NCBI GenBank assembly: GCA_003165795.1
Contig: PMWW01000201.1
Coordinates: 1 to 64,000 of the forward strand
Direction of reading: 5' to 3'
Length of the DNA: 64,000 nucleotides
Origin: Acidobacteriaceae bacterium
GTDB lineage: Bacteria > Acidobacteriota > Terriglobia > Terriglobales > Acidobacteriaceae
The notes beneath the pieces were generated by a model. The model saw only the letters and a list, made by a program, of their open reading frames with translations. It ran no database searches and was not told the DNA's origin. Below, one piece after another: positions 16,192 through 25,329 of this stretch (positions are counted from its first letter, which is position 1; the number at the start of each line of letters is the position of its first letter). The position numbers and the translations under genes are program-made.

Positions 16192-17535
16192 CTACGCCGT
16201 CCGCAGCGCCTCCTCCACGGTGTTGATATCCACCATCCCATAGCAGCCGTAGATCGCGGGCAGCACCCGCTCCGGCGGGAAGGACCGCCGCAAGGCCGCA
16301 ACTTTCTCCGTCCCCGCACGATAGGCTGGCAGGTACATTCTCCCCAGCAGCGGATGCTGTCCCCATGCGCCGGACAACTTGTCGGCACGCTCTTCGCTGA
16401 CGAGGAAGTCGTTACGCAAAATCTTCGCGATCTCGGCTTGCGGCTTGCCTTCACCCCAGGTGAGGTACGACGACTGGTTCTTGGCGTCATCCTGCAACAA
16501 GGCCAGCAGCACGCCGATTTGCATGTCTTCATCCGGCAACTGATCGACTTCGGTAACGCCATGCGCCATCAGGATCGCATTGTTGGCCAGACCTTCGAAC
16601 AGCGTGGCGGCGCGAGTGTTCATGGTCAGCACCGTGGCTTCGAAACCGGCCATACCGCGCACGTACAGATTCTGCAGATAGGCGAATGTCGTGACGTGTC
16701 CGGGCACGACTTCGTGACTGACGAGCTGCTGAAATTCCGGAAAGCTGATTTGCAGCGAGGCGTTGATCTCGTAGCTAGCCTCGTATTTCGGCGAGCCGTC
16801 GGCATTACGCGCACGGCCCAAGTAATTCATCGATCCGGAAAACCATGCATCCTTGATCGGCAGAAACTCGATATTCGCCCGCGGAACGGCCGCTAGCTCC
16901 TTGGGCAGGTGCGGTATGACGTTGGCAGCACTCAGATTGTCGAAGTAGGCGATGACAGCGGCGCCGAGAGCACGCACCGATCCCATGGGCGTGACGCGTT
17001 CGCGGCGCCATGAATCCACGGCTCCCAAAAGTCCGCCATTGTGGGAGGTCGGATATCCGGCGCGATTCAGCAACTCGGCAACCCGGTCGTGCTTGGCTTC
17101 CGGCTTCGACGGCTCGGGCGGGCGTCCGGTAGATGACTCGACGCAGCGTACATAGGGCACAGCCGGACCCTTGCCGAGGATCTCCATGGCGAGGTCCCAC
17201 ATTGTGGTAAGGCAGTCGGCCAGTCCGGCAAGATAATGCCCGCGCAAACCGCCAATCGTCTCCGCCTCTTTGCGAATCCCGGTGATGGCCGCCGGCAGAT
17301 CAACTTCTTTCAGATAAGTTTCGACCGCGGCACGGTCCACCGTCTTCCCGCCAACGCCGCCGGTTTCGCGCACCCGCGCGGCTGTCGGTGTGGTATATGC
17401 CGCCGGCAGCGGCTCATCGGAAAACCAGGAGTCGGCGATGAATCGGCCGGTTCCCGAGGGGCACATCACATCACCGCCCCAAAGCGTATCAATCCCTAAG
17501 ACTGCATCAGCAACATATCGTCCTACCTGGTCCAT
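16192..17535 (-). CDS. Putative zinc peptidase, HExxPGH type (DUF885-like)
   Basis: The product has 447 residues and no signal peptide or membrane segment. Residues 274-280 read HEVVPGH, the DUF885-style variant of the zinc-binding HExxH motif, and a possible third ligand sits at Glu 314 in LFEGLANN. The spacing matches metallopeptidase-like COG4805 proteins. The ATG overlaps the stop of the upstream OPT transporter (TAATG at 17535), so the two are translationally coupled. A likely role is cytoplasmic hydrolysis of peptides brought in by the transporter. This is inference from context and motif. The N-terminal 150 residues match nothing I recognise. Confidence 0.6.
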   Translation of the reverse strand: MDQVGRYVADAVLGIDTLWGGDVMCPSGTGRFIADSWFSDEPLPAAYTTPTAARVRETGGVGGKTVDRAAVETYLKEVDLPAAITGIRKEAETIGGLRGHYLAGLADCLTTMWDLAMEILGKGPAVPYVRCVESSTGRPPEPSKPEAKHDRVAELLNRAGYPTSHNGGLLGAVDSWRRERVTPMGSVRALGAAVIAYFDNLSAANVIPHLPKELAAVPRANIEFLPIKDAWFSGSMNYLGRARNADGSPKYEASYEINASLQISFPEFQQLVSHEVVPGHVTTFAYLQNLYVRGMAGFEATVLTMNTRAATLFEGLANNAILMAHGVTEVDQLPDEDMQIGVLLALLQDDAKNQSSYLTWGEGKPQAEIAKILRNDFLVSEERADKLSGAWGQHPLLGRMYLPAYRAGTEKVAALRRSFPPERVLPAIYGCYGMVDINTVEEALRTA

Positions 17536-19547
17536 TAGGCTACCTTCTTTCCTCTCACTGAGCTGAACCAGATATACAGACAGAGACCCACGAACAGGAT
17601 GGCGGAAATTGTCTGCGATATTGGTTCGTTGTTATAGAAGGGAGTCTGTATAAGCTCCTCCCGATATTTTGGCAGCAGACGCAGCCCGGCGCCAAACACG
17701 CCGCCCAGCGCGCCGCCGGCCATGAGTCCGCCGGCGACGATGACGCCGCGCTCGCGTATGCTGCGGCCGTGCTCACCACCGGTCTTGTCGGCGCGCTTGT
17801 TCACCAGGTGCGAAACGAAGCCGCCCGCGAGGATGGGCGTGGTCAGTTGCAGCGGGAGATAAATTCCCAGGGCGAAGACCATGGAAGAGAGGCCGAGCAT
17901 CTCCAGCACGACGGTGACCATGGCGCCGATGCCAAACAGGATATAGGCGACCGGCTGGCCGCTCATGAATCCCTCGACCACCGCCTTCAACGCAGAAGCC
18001 TGCGGCGCAACCAGCACCTGGCGCATGTCTCCAGGCGCAGCTTCCCCGAACTGGAATGCCTTGGCCAGCAAGACGATGGTCAAGCCGGCGGTAATCGCCG
18101 CGGCGGCCACCCCGATGAACTTGACCTTTTCCTGCGCCGAAGGCGTGGAGCCGATCCAGTAGCCGGCCTTGAGGTCGGTAATGAATTGCCCCGAGACGCA
18201 GAGCGCGACGCACACCATTCCAGCGAGTGCCATCACGAAGAACATGCCGGTAGTTCCGGAGAGGCCGAACTTCAACAGCACTACAGCCGAGACAATCACG
18301 GTAAGCAGGGTCATGCCGGAGGCCGGATTGTTCGCCGTGGCGGCAATAGCGTTGGCGGCCACTGTGGTGAAGAAGAAGCAGAACAGCAGGGTCAGCAACA
18401 GCCCCATCACCAACACAATCCAGGTAACATGCAGTTGCCCGTAAAAGACGGCCACGGCAAGGGCGCTCACGATGACGCCAAGAAGGATGGCCATGATGGG
18501 AACATCGCGATCGGTCCGCTCCGTATGCTGGGCTTCGCCATGGCGGAAAGCATGTAGCGCGATGCTGAACGAACCGGCCACCACGCGCAGCGATTTCAGG
18601 ATACCGACCAGGCCGGCGGCGGCGATGGCGCCCACACCGATGAAGCGCACGTAGTTGCGATAGATTTCCGTAGCCGTCATGTGCGAGATGGGGATGGTGG
18701 CCGGATAGACGGTGACGTTGCCCATGTGGCTGCCAAGGAACCAGATCATGGGGACCAGCACGAAGTTGACCAGCACACCGCCGGCACAAAAGATCATCGC
18801 GATGCGCAGGCCCATGATGTAGCCCAGGCCGAGAATGAAGCCGATAGCGTCAAAGTTGAAAACCATCCGATTCTTGTCGACCAGCGTCTTCATGAGCGGC
18901 ACGAACTGGAAATTGAGATATTCCTTCCAGACGTGGAAGGTGGTGACGAAGAAATCGTAAACCGCAGCAATGACCGTGGCCTGGATCAACAGCTTGGCCT
19001 GTGAACCGCCTTTTTCGCCGGTAACCAGCACCTCGGTGATGGCCGTGGCTTCAGGAAAGGGCAGCTTGCCGTGCTGCTCTTGTACGAAATAACGGCGCAA
19101 CGGGATGAGGAAAAGGATGCCCAGGCATCCGCCGGCTAGGCAGATGAAGATGGTCTGCACGGGATGAGGGTCGAGGTGAAGGATGTAGAGCGCCGGCAAG
19201 GTGAAGACAGCGCCGGCTACCACGCTGCCGGAAGCACCGCCCATGCCGGTGATGATCATGTTCTCCAGCACCGTCGAACGGCGCTTGTACACACGCGCCA
19301 GCCCGATGGCGAGGATGGAGATGGGAATCGCTGCCTCCATTCCCTGGCCGACCTTCAGGGCCGAGTAGGCCGAGGCCACGCTGAAAATGATGCACAGCAG
19401 CGTACCCCAGAGCACCGCGCGCCCGGTGATCTCCGGCACGCTCGCGCTAGTGGGTACCAGCGGCACATAGAGTTCGCCCTCTTTCAGTGGCTCATAAGCA
19501 TTCGCGGGCAGCGATTTGGTTTCGACTTCGGTTTCAACCTGGGCCAT
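17535..19547 (-). CDS. OPT family oligopeptide transporter
   Basis: The product has 670 residues. A polar N-terminus ends in PEITGRAVLWGTLLC, followed by about 14-16 hydrophobic segments. Family traits are VASAYSALKVGQGMEAAIP, GASGSVVAGAVFTLPALYI, GKLPFPEATAITEVLVTGEKGG and GYWIGSTPSAQEKVKFIG, all typical of bacterial OPT proteins. Members import oligopeptides or metal chelates in a proton-driven way. A charged stretch near residues 340-350 (RHGEAQHTERTDRDVP) forms a cytoplasmic loop. The gene overlaps the peptidase gene downstream, making a two-gene unit. Length agrees with the family's usual 620-680 residues. Confidence 0.9.
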   Translation of the reverse strand: MAQVETEVETKSLPANAYEPLKEGELYVPLVPTSASVPEITGRAVLWGTLLCIIFSVASAYSALKVGQGMEAAIPISILAIGLARVYKRRSTVLENMIITGMGGASGSVVAGAVFTLPALYILHLDPHPVQTIFICLAGGCLGILFLIPLRRYFVQEQHGKLPFPEATAITEVLVTGEKGGSQAKLLIQATVIAAVYDFFVTTFHVWKEYLNFQFVPLMKTLVDKNRMVFNFDAIGFILGLGYIMGLRIAMIFCAGGVLVNFVLVPMIWFLGSHMGNVTVYPATIPISHMTATEIYRNYVRFIGVGAIAAAGLVGILKSLRVVAGSFSIALHAFRHGEAQHTERTDRDVPIMAILLGVIVSALAVAVFYGQLHVTWIVLVMGLLLTLLFCFFFTTVAANAIAATANNPASGMTLLTVIVSAVVLLKFGLSGTTGMFFVMALAGMVCVALCVSGQFITDLKAGYWIGSTPSAQEKVKFIGVAAAAITAGLTIVLLAKAFQFGEAAPGDMRQVLVAPQASALKAVVEGFMSGQPVAYILFGIGAMVTVVLEMLGLSSMVFALGIYLPLQLTTPILAGGFVSHLVNKRADKTGGEHGRSIRERGVIVAGGLMAGGALGGVFGAGLRLLPKYREELIQTPFYNNEPISQTISAILFVGLCLYIWFSSVRGKKVA

Positions 19548-19665
19548 CAGAGTGGTCTCCTAGCAGTTTCGCAGCCGAAGGCATTGTAAATGGCGGGGTC
19601 AAGGGAGAGTGTGATGGCGGTTGTGAGTGTCAGTGACCCCAGCGGAGGTTGCCGAAACGGGCTTC

Positions 19666-20090
19666 TCAGAAATTGAGTTCGTGGAACTGGTCATCCTCTG
19701 CGCCGACTAGGAAAGCTCGCTTGAATGCCGCTCGCGGCAGCCGGCCAACATGGACAGCTTCGATGTAGGGCATCAAGCTCTTGCCATGAGCATTGTCCGC
19801 TTTCCACTTCTCAACAACCGCAGAACCAGAAATCAGGTTTGGCGCAACCTTCAATCGGTCTATCTCGATCCAAACGGATGAACCCCACTTTTCCCGAAAC
19901 GGAATGAACGTTTCCCACGTGCTGTTAGGACACGTTTGAAGCGATCAGGATGAGTTGTGTGCCACAATCCACCGAGCAATTTCGCAAGTGTTCGCTCCCG
20001 CATCGCGGCCTCTTTAGCTGCGAACTCTGCAAATCGCGCTTCCCGGCTTTTCGCCCACTCGATGGGTGTGCACTCACCGCCGCTCATCAC
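19666..20090 (-). pseudogene. Broken hypothetical gene, frameshift with probable internal deletion
   Basis: From an ATG near 20090 the minus strand codes EWAKSREARFAEFAAKEAAM and then LLGGLWHTTHPDRF. Past about 19945 the sensible reading moves to another frame: CPNSTWETFIPFREKWGSSV, VWIEIDRLKVAPNLISGSAV and MPYIEAVHVGRLPRAAFKRA, ending at 19666. LWHTTHPDRF and the FVPFR..WG.VWIEID segment occur, as I remember them, in one small protein family where about 40-50 residues separate them. If so, this copy has lost the middle as well as its frame. Function of the family is unknown to me. Confidence 0.5.
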
Positions 20091-20267
20091 AAATGATTAT
20101 ATTCCCCAGGTTCAACACCAGACCCGTGCTCTCGTGTGCGGTCTACACCTGGTGCCATCAGGTTCGCGGCCTCCCTTGAACGCTAACCTGGGAAACGTCT
20201 AAAACAAACTGCTAATCAAACAACTTTGCGATTCCGGGCCCAAACCGAAGTTCCCGCCGAGCCCTGT

Positions 20268-20505
20268 CCCCGCAGGGGACAGCATATCTAAGCCCAGCGT
20301 CTAAGCCCAGCGTTTCAACGCTGGGTGAGCGAAGAAGAGACTCGCCGAGTCCCGCCAGGGACGCCATGGGAACCATTCGGGGCATCGTATGATTCGCGAT
20401 ACGTTTTCGGATAGATCATATGCCGTCCCTCTCGGGACTCACCCCGAAATGGAAATCTACCCGGCGTTGAAACGCTGGGCTTAGATATGCTGTCCCTGCG
20501 GGACG
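20268..20505. repeat. Inverted-repeat element (MITE-like), ~240 bp
   Basis: The left end (GTCCCCGCAGGGGACAGC, ATATCTAAGCCCAGCG) is mirrored at the right end by CGCTGGGCTTAGATAT and GCTGTCCCTGCGGGAC. Together they give terminal inverted repeats of about 34 bases with one indel. The left arm has a short tandem copy of TAAGCCCAGCGT. The inner part has a second inverted pair around CCGTCCCTCTCGGGACTC. There is no open frame. It lies between the broken gene at 19.7 kb and the coiled-coil gene. Confidence 0.7.
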
Positions 20506-20578
20506 CAAACCTTAAGACTGACGCTGCGTCGTAGAGGGTATGCCTGGTGTGTGGGGTCTTCGGTTCGCGCTCTTTGGT

Positions 20579-21016
20579 TCAGGCAGTTCTACCCTGCGGT
20601 CCTTCCAGATTAATAATCCGGGTTTCCAGATCGAGGAGCTTCGATTGCACGGCATCAAGCTGCTGACTGGTGGATGCATTGACGTTGGAGACGTCGGCTT
20701 CGATCTTCCGCATACGCACGCTGGCTGATTCCTGATAAGCGCCGAAGGCCCGGACAATGCGAGTTTCCGCGTCATGGGTGCGCTCGTCGATGTATTCGCG
20801 CAGGCGGTTCTCGGTTTCACGTGTGCGCTCGTCAATATACTCGCGCAGATCCAGTGTGCGCTCGTCGATGTACTCGCGTAGGCGCTTTTCCGTGTCGTTA
20901 ATGCGCCCGTCGATGTGCTCGCGCAGGCGGTTCTCGGATTCACGTGCGCGCTCGTCAATATACTCGCGCTGACGCTTTTCCATTCCTTCCAAATACCGCT
21001 GGAGATCGGCATCCAT
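20579..21016 (-). CDS. Small coiled-coil repeat protein
   Basis: The product has 145 residues. The central part repeats the unit REYIDER followed by ENRL or EKRL four to five times (REYIDERARESENRL, REHIDGRINDTEKRL, REYIDERTRETENRL), at 15- to 16-residue spacing. A heptad-like second half follows (VRMRKIEADVSNVN, LDAVQSKLLDLETRIINLE). All features point to a long coiled coil without membrane or catalytic parts. At DNA level the repeats are near-identical blocks. I chose the ATG at 21016, which gives the first heptad a natural start. The function is unknown. Confidence 0.6.
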   Translation of the reverse strand: MDADLQRYLEGMEKRQREYIDERARESENRLREHIDGRINDTEKRLREYIDERTLDLREYIDERTRETENRLREYIDERTHDAETRIVRAFGAYQESASVRMRKIEADVSNVNASTSQQLDAVQSKLLDLETRIINLEGPQGRTA

Positions 21017-21161
21017 GCCCCAAATCCTACCACACAGGGAAATGCTGCCTCACGTCTTAACGCCCGGTGCCTGGTGCCCCTGGTTCGTCCCTCCGTTGGG
21101 CGCGCCGAAGTGTGCCCTTCCGGGAATGGAGGGCCCGGGTGGCACCCAATTTCCGGTCTGA

Positions 21162-21881
21162 TCAGGGCTGAACGTAAACCGGATTGTTGGGCGAGGGTGG
21201 CTCGTAGTCCTGGCCGTACTTGTTCTTGTGCGGCACGGAAGCGGCCATCGTGACCTGCACCCGGATCGTGCCTAGCGAATGCGAAGCATCGCTGACCTGG
21301 ACTTCGCGGGAGAGCGCCTGCAGCGTTGCCGGCAAGGCATTCTCATTCCAAACATGAACCGTGTAGCGGCCCGCTGGAACGGACGCGATCGAGAATTCGC
21401 CTTGCCGGTTGGGAATGGCGAAGTAGGGGCTGGGCAGGACAACGATGACGGCACTCATCTCCGGATGAATGTTGCAGAAGATGTAAGAGATGCCCACGCG
21501 GTCGAAATGAACCGTGCGGCTGCTGCCTGCCTCATACAAGCCCAGGTCAAACCGCTTACCGTTAAACAAAGAAAAGACGTTGTGAAACCAGGGATCGTGA
21601 TTGGGAAACTCGACGCTCGAGCCTCGGGTGACGACCAGCAGGTGAGGGTCGAACATCTTGTTCTTCTGCGTCAAGACGGCGTGCATAGGCGCAGCTGGCG
21701 AATCGGCAGCTGCGCCCACCGGTACCAGCCAGACGACGCTGGCACTTGCGGAAGACGTTTTCGCTGCACCCTCGGGGTCGACGTGACCGGTAACGGTAAT
21801 GTCCTGGGCGTTACATGTCAAAGCCGCGATTAAACATCCGGCGATCGCCAGCCACTGGGCCGCTTGTTTCCGGATACTCAT
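21162..21881 (-). CDS. Exported cupredoxin-like protein
   Basis: The product has 239 residues, with a signal peptide (WLAIAGCLIAALTCNAQ). The copper-site pattern is clear: a His in FPNHDPWFHNVF, then CNIHPEM, giving His, Cys, His and Met ligands of a type 1 site. After it, PYFAIPNRQGEFSIASVPAG and YTVHVWNE form a carboxypeptidase-regulatory-like strand set. It should be a periplasmic electron carrier or copper-binding protein. The gene starts 10 bases after the barrel gene and ends a four-gene operon. A paralogue with the same domain order lies at 39292. Confidence 0.8.
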   Translation of the reverse strand: MSIRKQAAQWLAIAGCLIAALTCNAQDITVTGHVDPEGAAKTSSASASVVWLVPVGAAADSPAAPMHAVLTQKNKMFDPHLLVVTRGSSVEFPNHDPWFHNVFSLFNGKRFDLGLYEAGSSRTVHFDRVGISYIFCNIHPEMSAVIVVLPSPYFAIPNRQGEFSIASVPAGRYTVHVWNENALPATLQALSREVQVSDASHSLGTIRVQVTMAASVPHKNKYGQDYEPPSPNNPVYVQP

Positions 21882-21891
21882 ACTTCAATCC

Positions 21892-23457
21892 TCAGAATAG
21901 TACCCCCACCGACAGGTTTAGCTGGCCCGCGTCATAGCTGTCGTCGTAAATGGTGAAGGTGCGTAGACGGCGGTATTCCATGGAGAACAGCAGGTCCGAA
22001 CGGGGGCGGTAGATGACGTTGCCAAACGCACCGCGGTTGGCGGTGAAATAGGCTGGAGCGTCGCTCTGTACCTGGTCGCCGAAATAGCGAATGTCGGCGG
22101 CGAAGGGACTGTCTTGTCCGAATGCGCCGTTGAATTCCAGCTTGGGCGTCGCCCGGAATTTAAATTGCGCCCACCCGCCGACAGCATTCACCGGATTCAC
22201 GTAAGTGTTGGGATCGGAGAGCATGCCATCGTAAACCACACTGCGTCCCAGAGCGGCGCCCAGACCTCCGATGGCCGCGCCGCGATAAAATTCGGCACTG
22301 AGTGCGAAGCGGCGGCTGAGGGGCAGATTGATGTCCATGGTTCCGGCCCAGCCATTGACGATCCGCTCATAGCCCCAGTTCTCCCGGCTGTAATAGCCAC
22401 CCGCACCTAGCGTGAAGGTCTGCCCAAACCAAGGATGGGAGTAGGCGACGCGCATCGCATAGGCTGGCTGACGGGCTTCTTCGCCGGCGTCAGGAGTTCG
22501 ATACCAGGTGTAGTTACCATCGGCTGGTGGATCGCCGGTCAAGGGGTCCAGGAGAGCGCCTTGCAACGTCACCCTGGAATCGGACGACAGCGCGAACCGA
22601 TGCTCCACTCGCAACTGCGGCGTCCATGACCAGAGATTGCCGGCGTAAGACAGTGCGGGAACAATCAGCGATGCAAAAGAGGTGGGGGACTGGGGCGAAA
22701 GGAACAACGCGTCCTGGCCGGCAATCACCGAGGTGTCCTTCCAATCGAGGCGAATGGCGGCGGTGCGCAACCGCACCAGTCCGGAATTCACGCCGTTGTA
22801 GGTGGCAGGAAAACCGCCCCCGAAATCGAAGTTGACGTTGGCGCTGGTGTGCGCTCCCAGGACCTCGGGACCGAAGGCCTCAAATCCCAGGATCGTCTGG
22901 CGTAGCGTGCCTCCCACCGAACCGGTGGACCCCATGGGATCAGGCGGGTTGGCCCAGGTAGGCACGTCCTGGTTATCGACGGAGCCGCTGTTGCCAAACA
23001 GATTGAAGAGCACGATGCCGGAAAAACGCACGCGGTATTTAGAGGCGCTCTCGACTTTCGTCTGATACTGATCGTCGACTTTGCCAGAGAGCAGTTGCTG
23101 GTCGCCTTCAACTTGATCCACGCGCTGCTCTAATTGTGCGGTAGTCGAGGAAGTGTAAGCCGGCGATTGTTCATCGACGATAGTTGCGTCCCCGGCATTG
23201 CGTCGGGTCTCCAGTTCCTCTCGAAGATGGGTAATCTCTGCCCGGCTGGCGACCGTTTGCTGCTGCAGTTGCAGCACCATGTCCTTCAATTCGCGCACCT
23301 GGGATTGCAGCTCTCCGAGAGCGGCGTTTGTACCGTTGTTTTCGGGTGAGGTTGTCGCCTGCGGCTGCACCTGCGCGGCGCACCAAAGGCCTGACGTCAT
23401 CGCCAGCCACGCAATCAGCGCCGGACGCAAGAGTTGAGGACAGCGTGAGCGTTTCAT
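21892..23457 (-). CDS. Outer-membrane beta-barrel porin with N-terminal coiled coil
   Basis: The product has 521 residues. The ATG at 23457 is supported by AGAGG upstream and by avoiding overlap with the kinase gene. A signal peptide (LIAWLAMTSGLWCAAQ) precedes a coiled coil at about residues 48-85 (ELQSQVRELKDMVLQLQQQ) and again near 105-130. The remainder alternates strands with aromatic girdles (YRVRFSGIVLFNLFG, PQLRVEHRFALSSDSRVTLQ) and ends in LNLSVGVLF, with the terminal Phe typical of barrel proteins. The periplasmic coiled coil may trimerise or reach the wall. Substrate unknown. It sits between the kinase and the cupredoxin genes. Confidence 0.75.
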   Translation of the reverse strand: MKRSRCPQLLRPALIAWLAMTSGLWCAAQVQPQATTSPENNGTNAALGELQSQVRELKDMVLQLQQQTVASRAEITHLREELETRRNAGDATIVDEQSPAYTSSTTAQLEQRVDQVEGDQQLLSGKVDDQYQTKVESASKYRVRFSGIVLFNLFGNSGSVDNQDVPTWANPPDPMGSTGSVGGTLRQTILGFEAFGPEVLGAHTSANVNFDFGGGFPATYNGVNSGLVRLRTAAIRLDWKDTSVIAGQDALFLSPQSPTSFASLIVPALSYAGNLWSWTPQLRVEHRFALSSDSRVTLQGALLDPLTGDPPADGNYTWYRTPDAGEEARQPAYAMRVAYSHPWFGQTFTLGAGGYYSRENWGYERIVNGWAGTMDINLPLSRRFALSAEFYRGAAIGGLGAALGRSVVYDGMLSDPNTYVNPVNAVGGWAQFKFRATPKLEFNGAFGQDSPFAADIRYFGDQVQSDAPAYFTANRGAFGNVIYRPRSDLLFSMEYRRLRTFTIYDDSYDAGQLNLSVGVLF

Positions 23458-23525
23458 GTCGCACCTCTCTATACCTGGCTGTACCTGGGTTCTTGAGGGC
23501 CGCGAAGTTGGCGGCGAATACCCGT

Positions 23526-25307
23526 TCAAGCAGGGAAAGGCTGAGAATTGCCGGCCACCCGGCCGCTGGCCACAGCCGTCTTCTGCAATACTCGGGGCAA
23601 CACCATCCGCATCACCGTGCGGCCCGGCATGGAACTTTCCAGTTCCAGGCTGCCGTTGTGGTCCTGCACAATCTTTTGCGCGATGGTAAGGCCCAGCCCC
23701 GTGCCGTTTTCTTTGCCATGACTGACAAACGGCTGGAACAGTTTGTCGCGGATGGAAGATTCTACTCCGGGACCGTCGTCGCTTACACGAATATCGAGGT
23801 TGCCATTGCCGTCGGTCACGGTAACGCCAACGCGGCCGCCGCACACTTGCGCCGCCTGGCAGCCATTGAGCAACAGATTGTAGAAGACGCGCTCCATTTT
23901 CCGCGGATCGAACTGCGCGCTGTGCAGGCCTGGAGATTCAATGCCGACCACGATCTTGTGAAACTGGCGATGGGCGCGCACCAACTCGATAGCGCGGCTG
24001 ATGGTGCGCTCCACCGGGGTGTCGATAACGTTCAGCGACTCGGCTGGCCGCGACAACTCCAGCAAGGAGTCGATGAGGTCGGTGAGCCGGTTGACGGCGA
24101 CACGAATCTCCAGGTAAAGCTCTTCCCTTTGCAGTGGACCCAGTTCGGCGTCGGCCAGGAACTCGGCATTAGCCAGCACCGCCGTAAGCGGATGGCGCAA
24201 GTCGTGTGAAATGGAACTGGCCATTCGTCCGATGGTGGCCAGGCGCTCGGCAGCCAGCAGCCGCTGCTGGGCCAAGTGCAGACTGTCGCGCATCCGTGAG
24301 AAAGCTTCCGTCAGCTCGGCAACCTCGCCCGCCCCCGGGGCGTGCACGGGATAGCGGAAATCTCCTCCACCGAGCGCGCTCACGCCATCCACCAATTTCT
24401 CCAGCGGCCGGGTGAAGGTGCTGGCGATGATATACACCAGCAAGCTGCCGACGAAGACCCCTCCCAGCCCGACCGCCAGTAACAGTTGCCGAAGGCGGTT
24501 GAGGAATGCCGTCGCTTCATCGTATGACTTCATGACCACGATGGTCACCCGCGGCGATTCGTCCGGATCCAAGGTCAGCGAGGAAACCACAAAGCTTTCT
24601 TTGCCCAGCTTCCAATCGGTTGGACCTGCGGCCACGCCATCGCTGGTGAGGTGCGGCTTCAGTTCACTGGTTTGCTCGGCGTTGAGCGTACTCACTACCA
24701 CGGTCTGACCACTTACGATGGCCACCTGGCTGGCAGCTACCTGGCTAACCTGGCGCGCCACGGCGCTGTTCATTTCATAACCGACTGCCACCACGCCCAG
24801 CAGCGCATTGTCTGCCCGAGGGCCAAAGTAGATCGGAGCTAGCACAACTTCATACAGATGTCCTCCGGCGAACCACCATTGCAACGGCTCATCGAGAGCA
24901 CCACGGCGGTCGAGCAGTTGCTGGGCCTCGGCACGGGTGATGCCCGGAGACTTGGTATGAAATCCGACGAACTGGTTGGTGGGGTCGGACAAGGCAAACA
25001 AGTCGCCGCCGGACAGGTGAAACATCTCGCGCGATGCGTCCTGGATGGTGGGCGCATGGTGCGAGGTCATCAGCGCCTTCAGGTTGGGCAGATCGGCCAT
25101 CAGCTGGGCTGAACGCGCCAAGGCAGCTTCGCGCTCCCGCTGCACATTGCGGAAGGTTTCAACCGAGTTGGCCAGATCGTTGCTCAGGCCGCGCCGTACA
25201 TGGTTGGCCACGGTGCGCCGCACGATCAGCAGCGAGACGGAGGTCAGCCCGGCGGAGGTCAGCAACATGGCGATGAGAAACTTTGTGCGCAACCGTAATC
25301 TGCTCAT
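23526..25307 (-). CDS. Sensor histidine kinase
   Basis: The product has 593 residues. I prefer the ATG at 25307 because AAGGG lies nine bases before it; an ATG at 25316 has no room for a binding site. The first membrane segment covers residues about 10-30. An extracytoplasmic sensor region of Cache type (about 40-265) follows, then a second membrane segment (about 275-297) and a HAMP linker. The HisKA box is SISHDLRHPLTAVL with His 368. The ATPase has NLLLNGCQAA, DDGPGV and GKENGTGLGLTIAQKI. It should phosphorylate the regulator encoded 22 bases upstream. The barrel gene starts 68 bases downstream, suggesting control of that transport pair. Confidence 0.9.
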   Translation of the reverse strand: MSRLRLRTKFLIAMLLTSAGLTSVSLLIVRRTVANHVRRGLSNDLANSVETFRNVQREREAALARSAQLMADLPNLKALMTSHHAPTIQDASREMFHLSGGDLFALSDPTNQFVGFHTKSPGITRAEAQQLLDRRGALDEPLQWWFAGGHLYEVVLAPIYFGPRADNALLGVVAVGYEMNSAVARQVSQVAASQVAIVSGQTVVVSTLNAEQTSELKPHLTSDGVAAGPTDWKLGKESFVVSSLTLDPDESPRVTIVVMKSYDEATAFLNRLRQLLLAVGLGGVFVGSLLVYIIASTFTRPLEKLVDGVSALGGGDFRYPVHAPGAGEVAELTEAFSRMRDSLHLAQQRLLAAERLATIGRMASSISHDLRHPLTAVLANAEFLADAELGPLQREELYLEIRVAVNRLTDLIDSLLELSRPAESLNVIDTPVERTISRAIELVRAHRQFHKIVVGIESPGLHSAQFDPRKMERVFYNLLLNGCQAAQVCGGRVGVTVTDGNGNLDIRVSDDGPGVESSIRDKLFQPFVSHGKENGTGLGLTIAQKIVQDHNGSLELESSMPGRTVMRMVLPRVLQKTAVASGRVAGNSQPFPA

Positions 25308-25329
25308 CGCTGGCATCCCTTGGGCCCGC

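Noticed and set aside
20757-20990. Regular near-identical DNA repeats resembling a CRISPR array
   Set aside because: The units are contiguous codons for a coiled coil (REYIDER/ENRL) with no unique spacers, and their spacing follows the reading frame.
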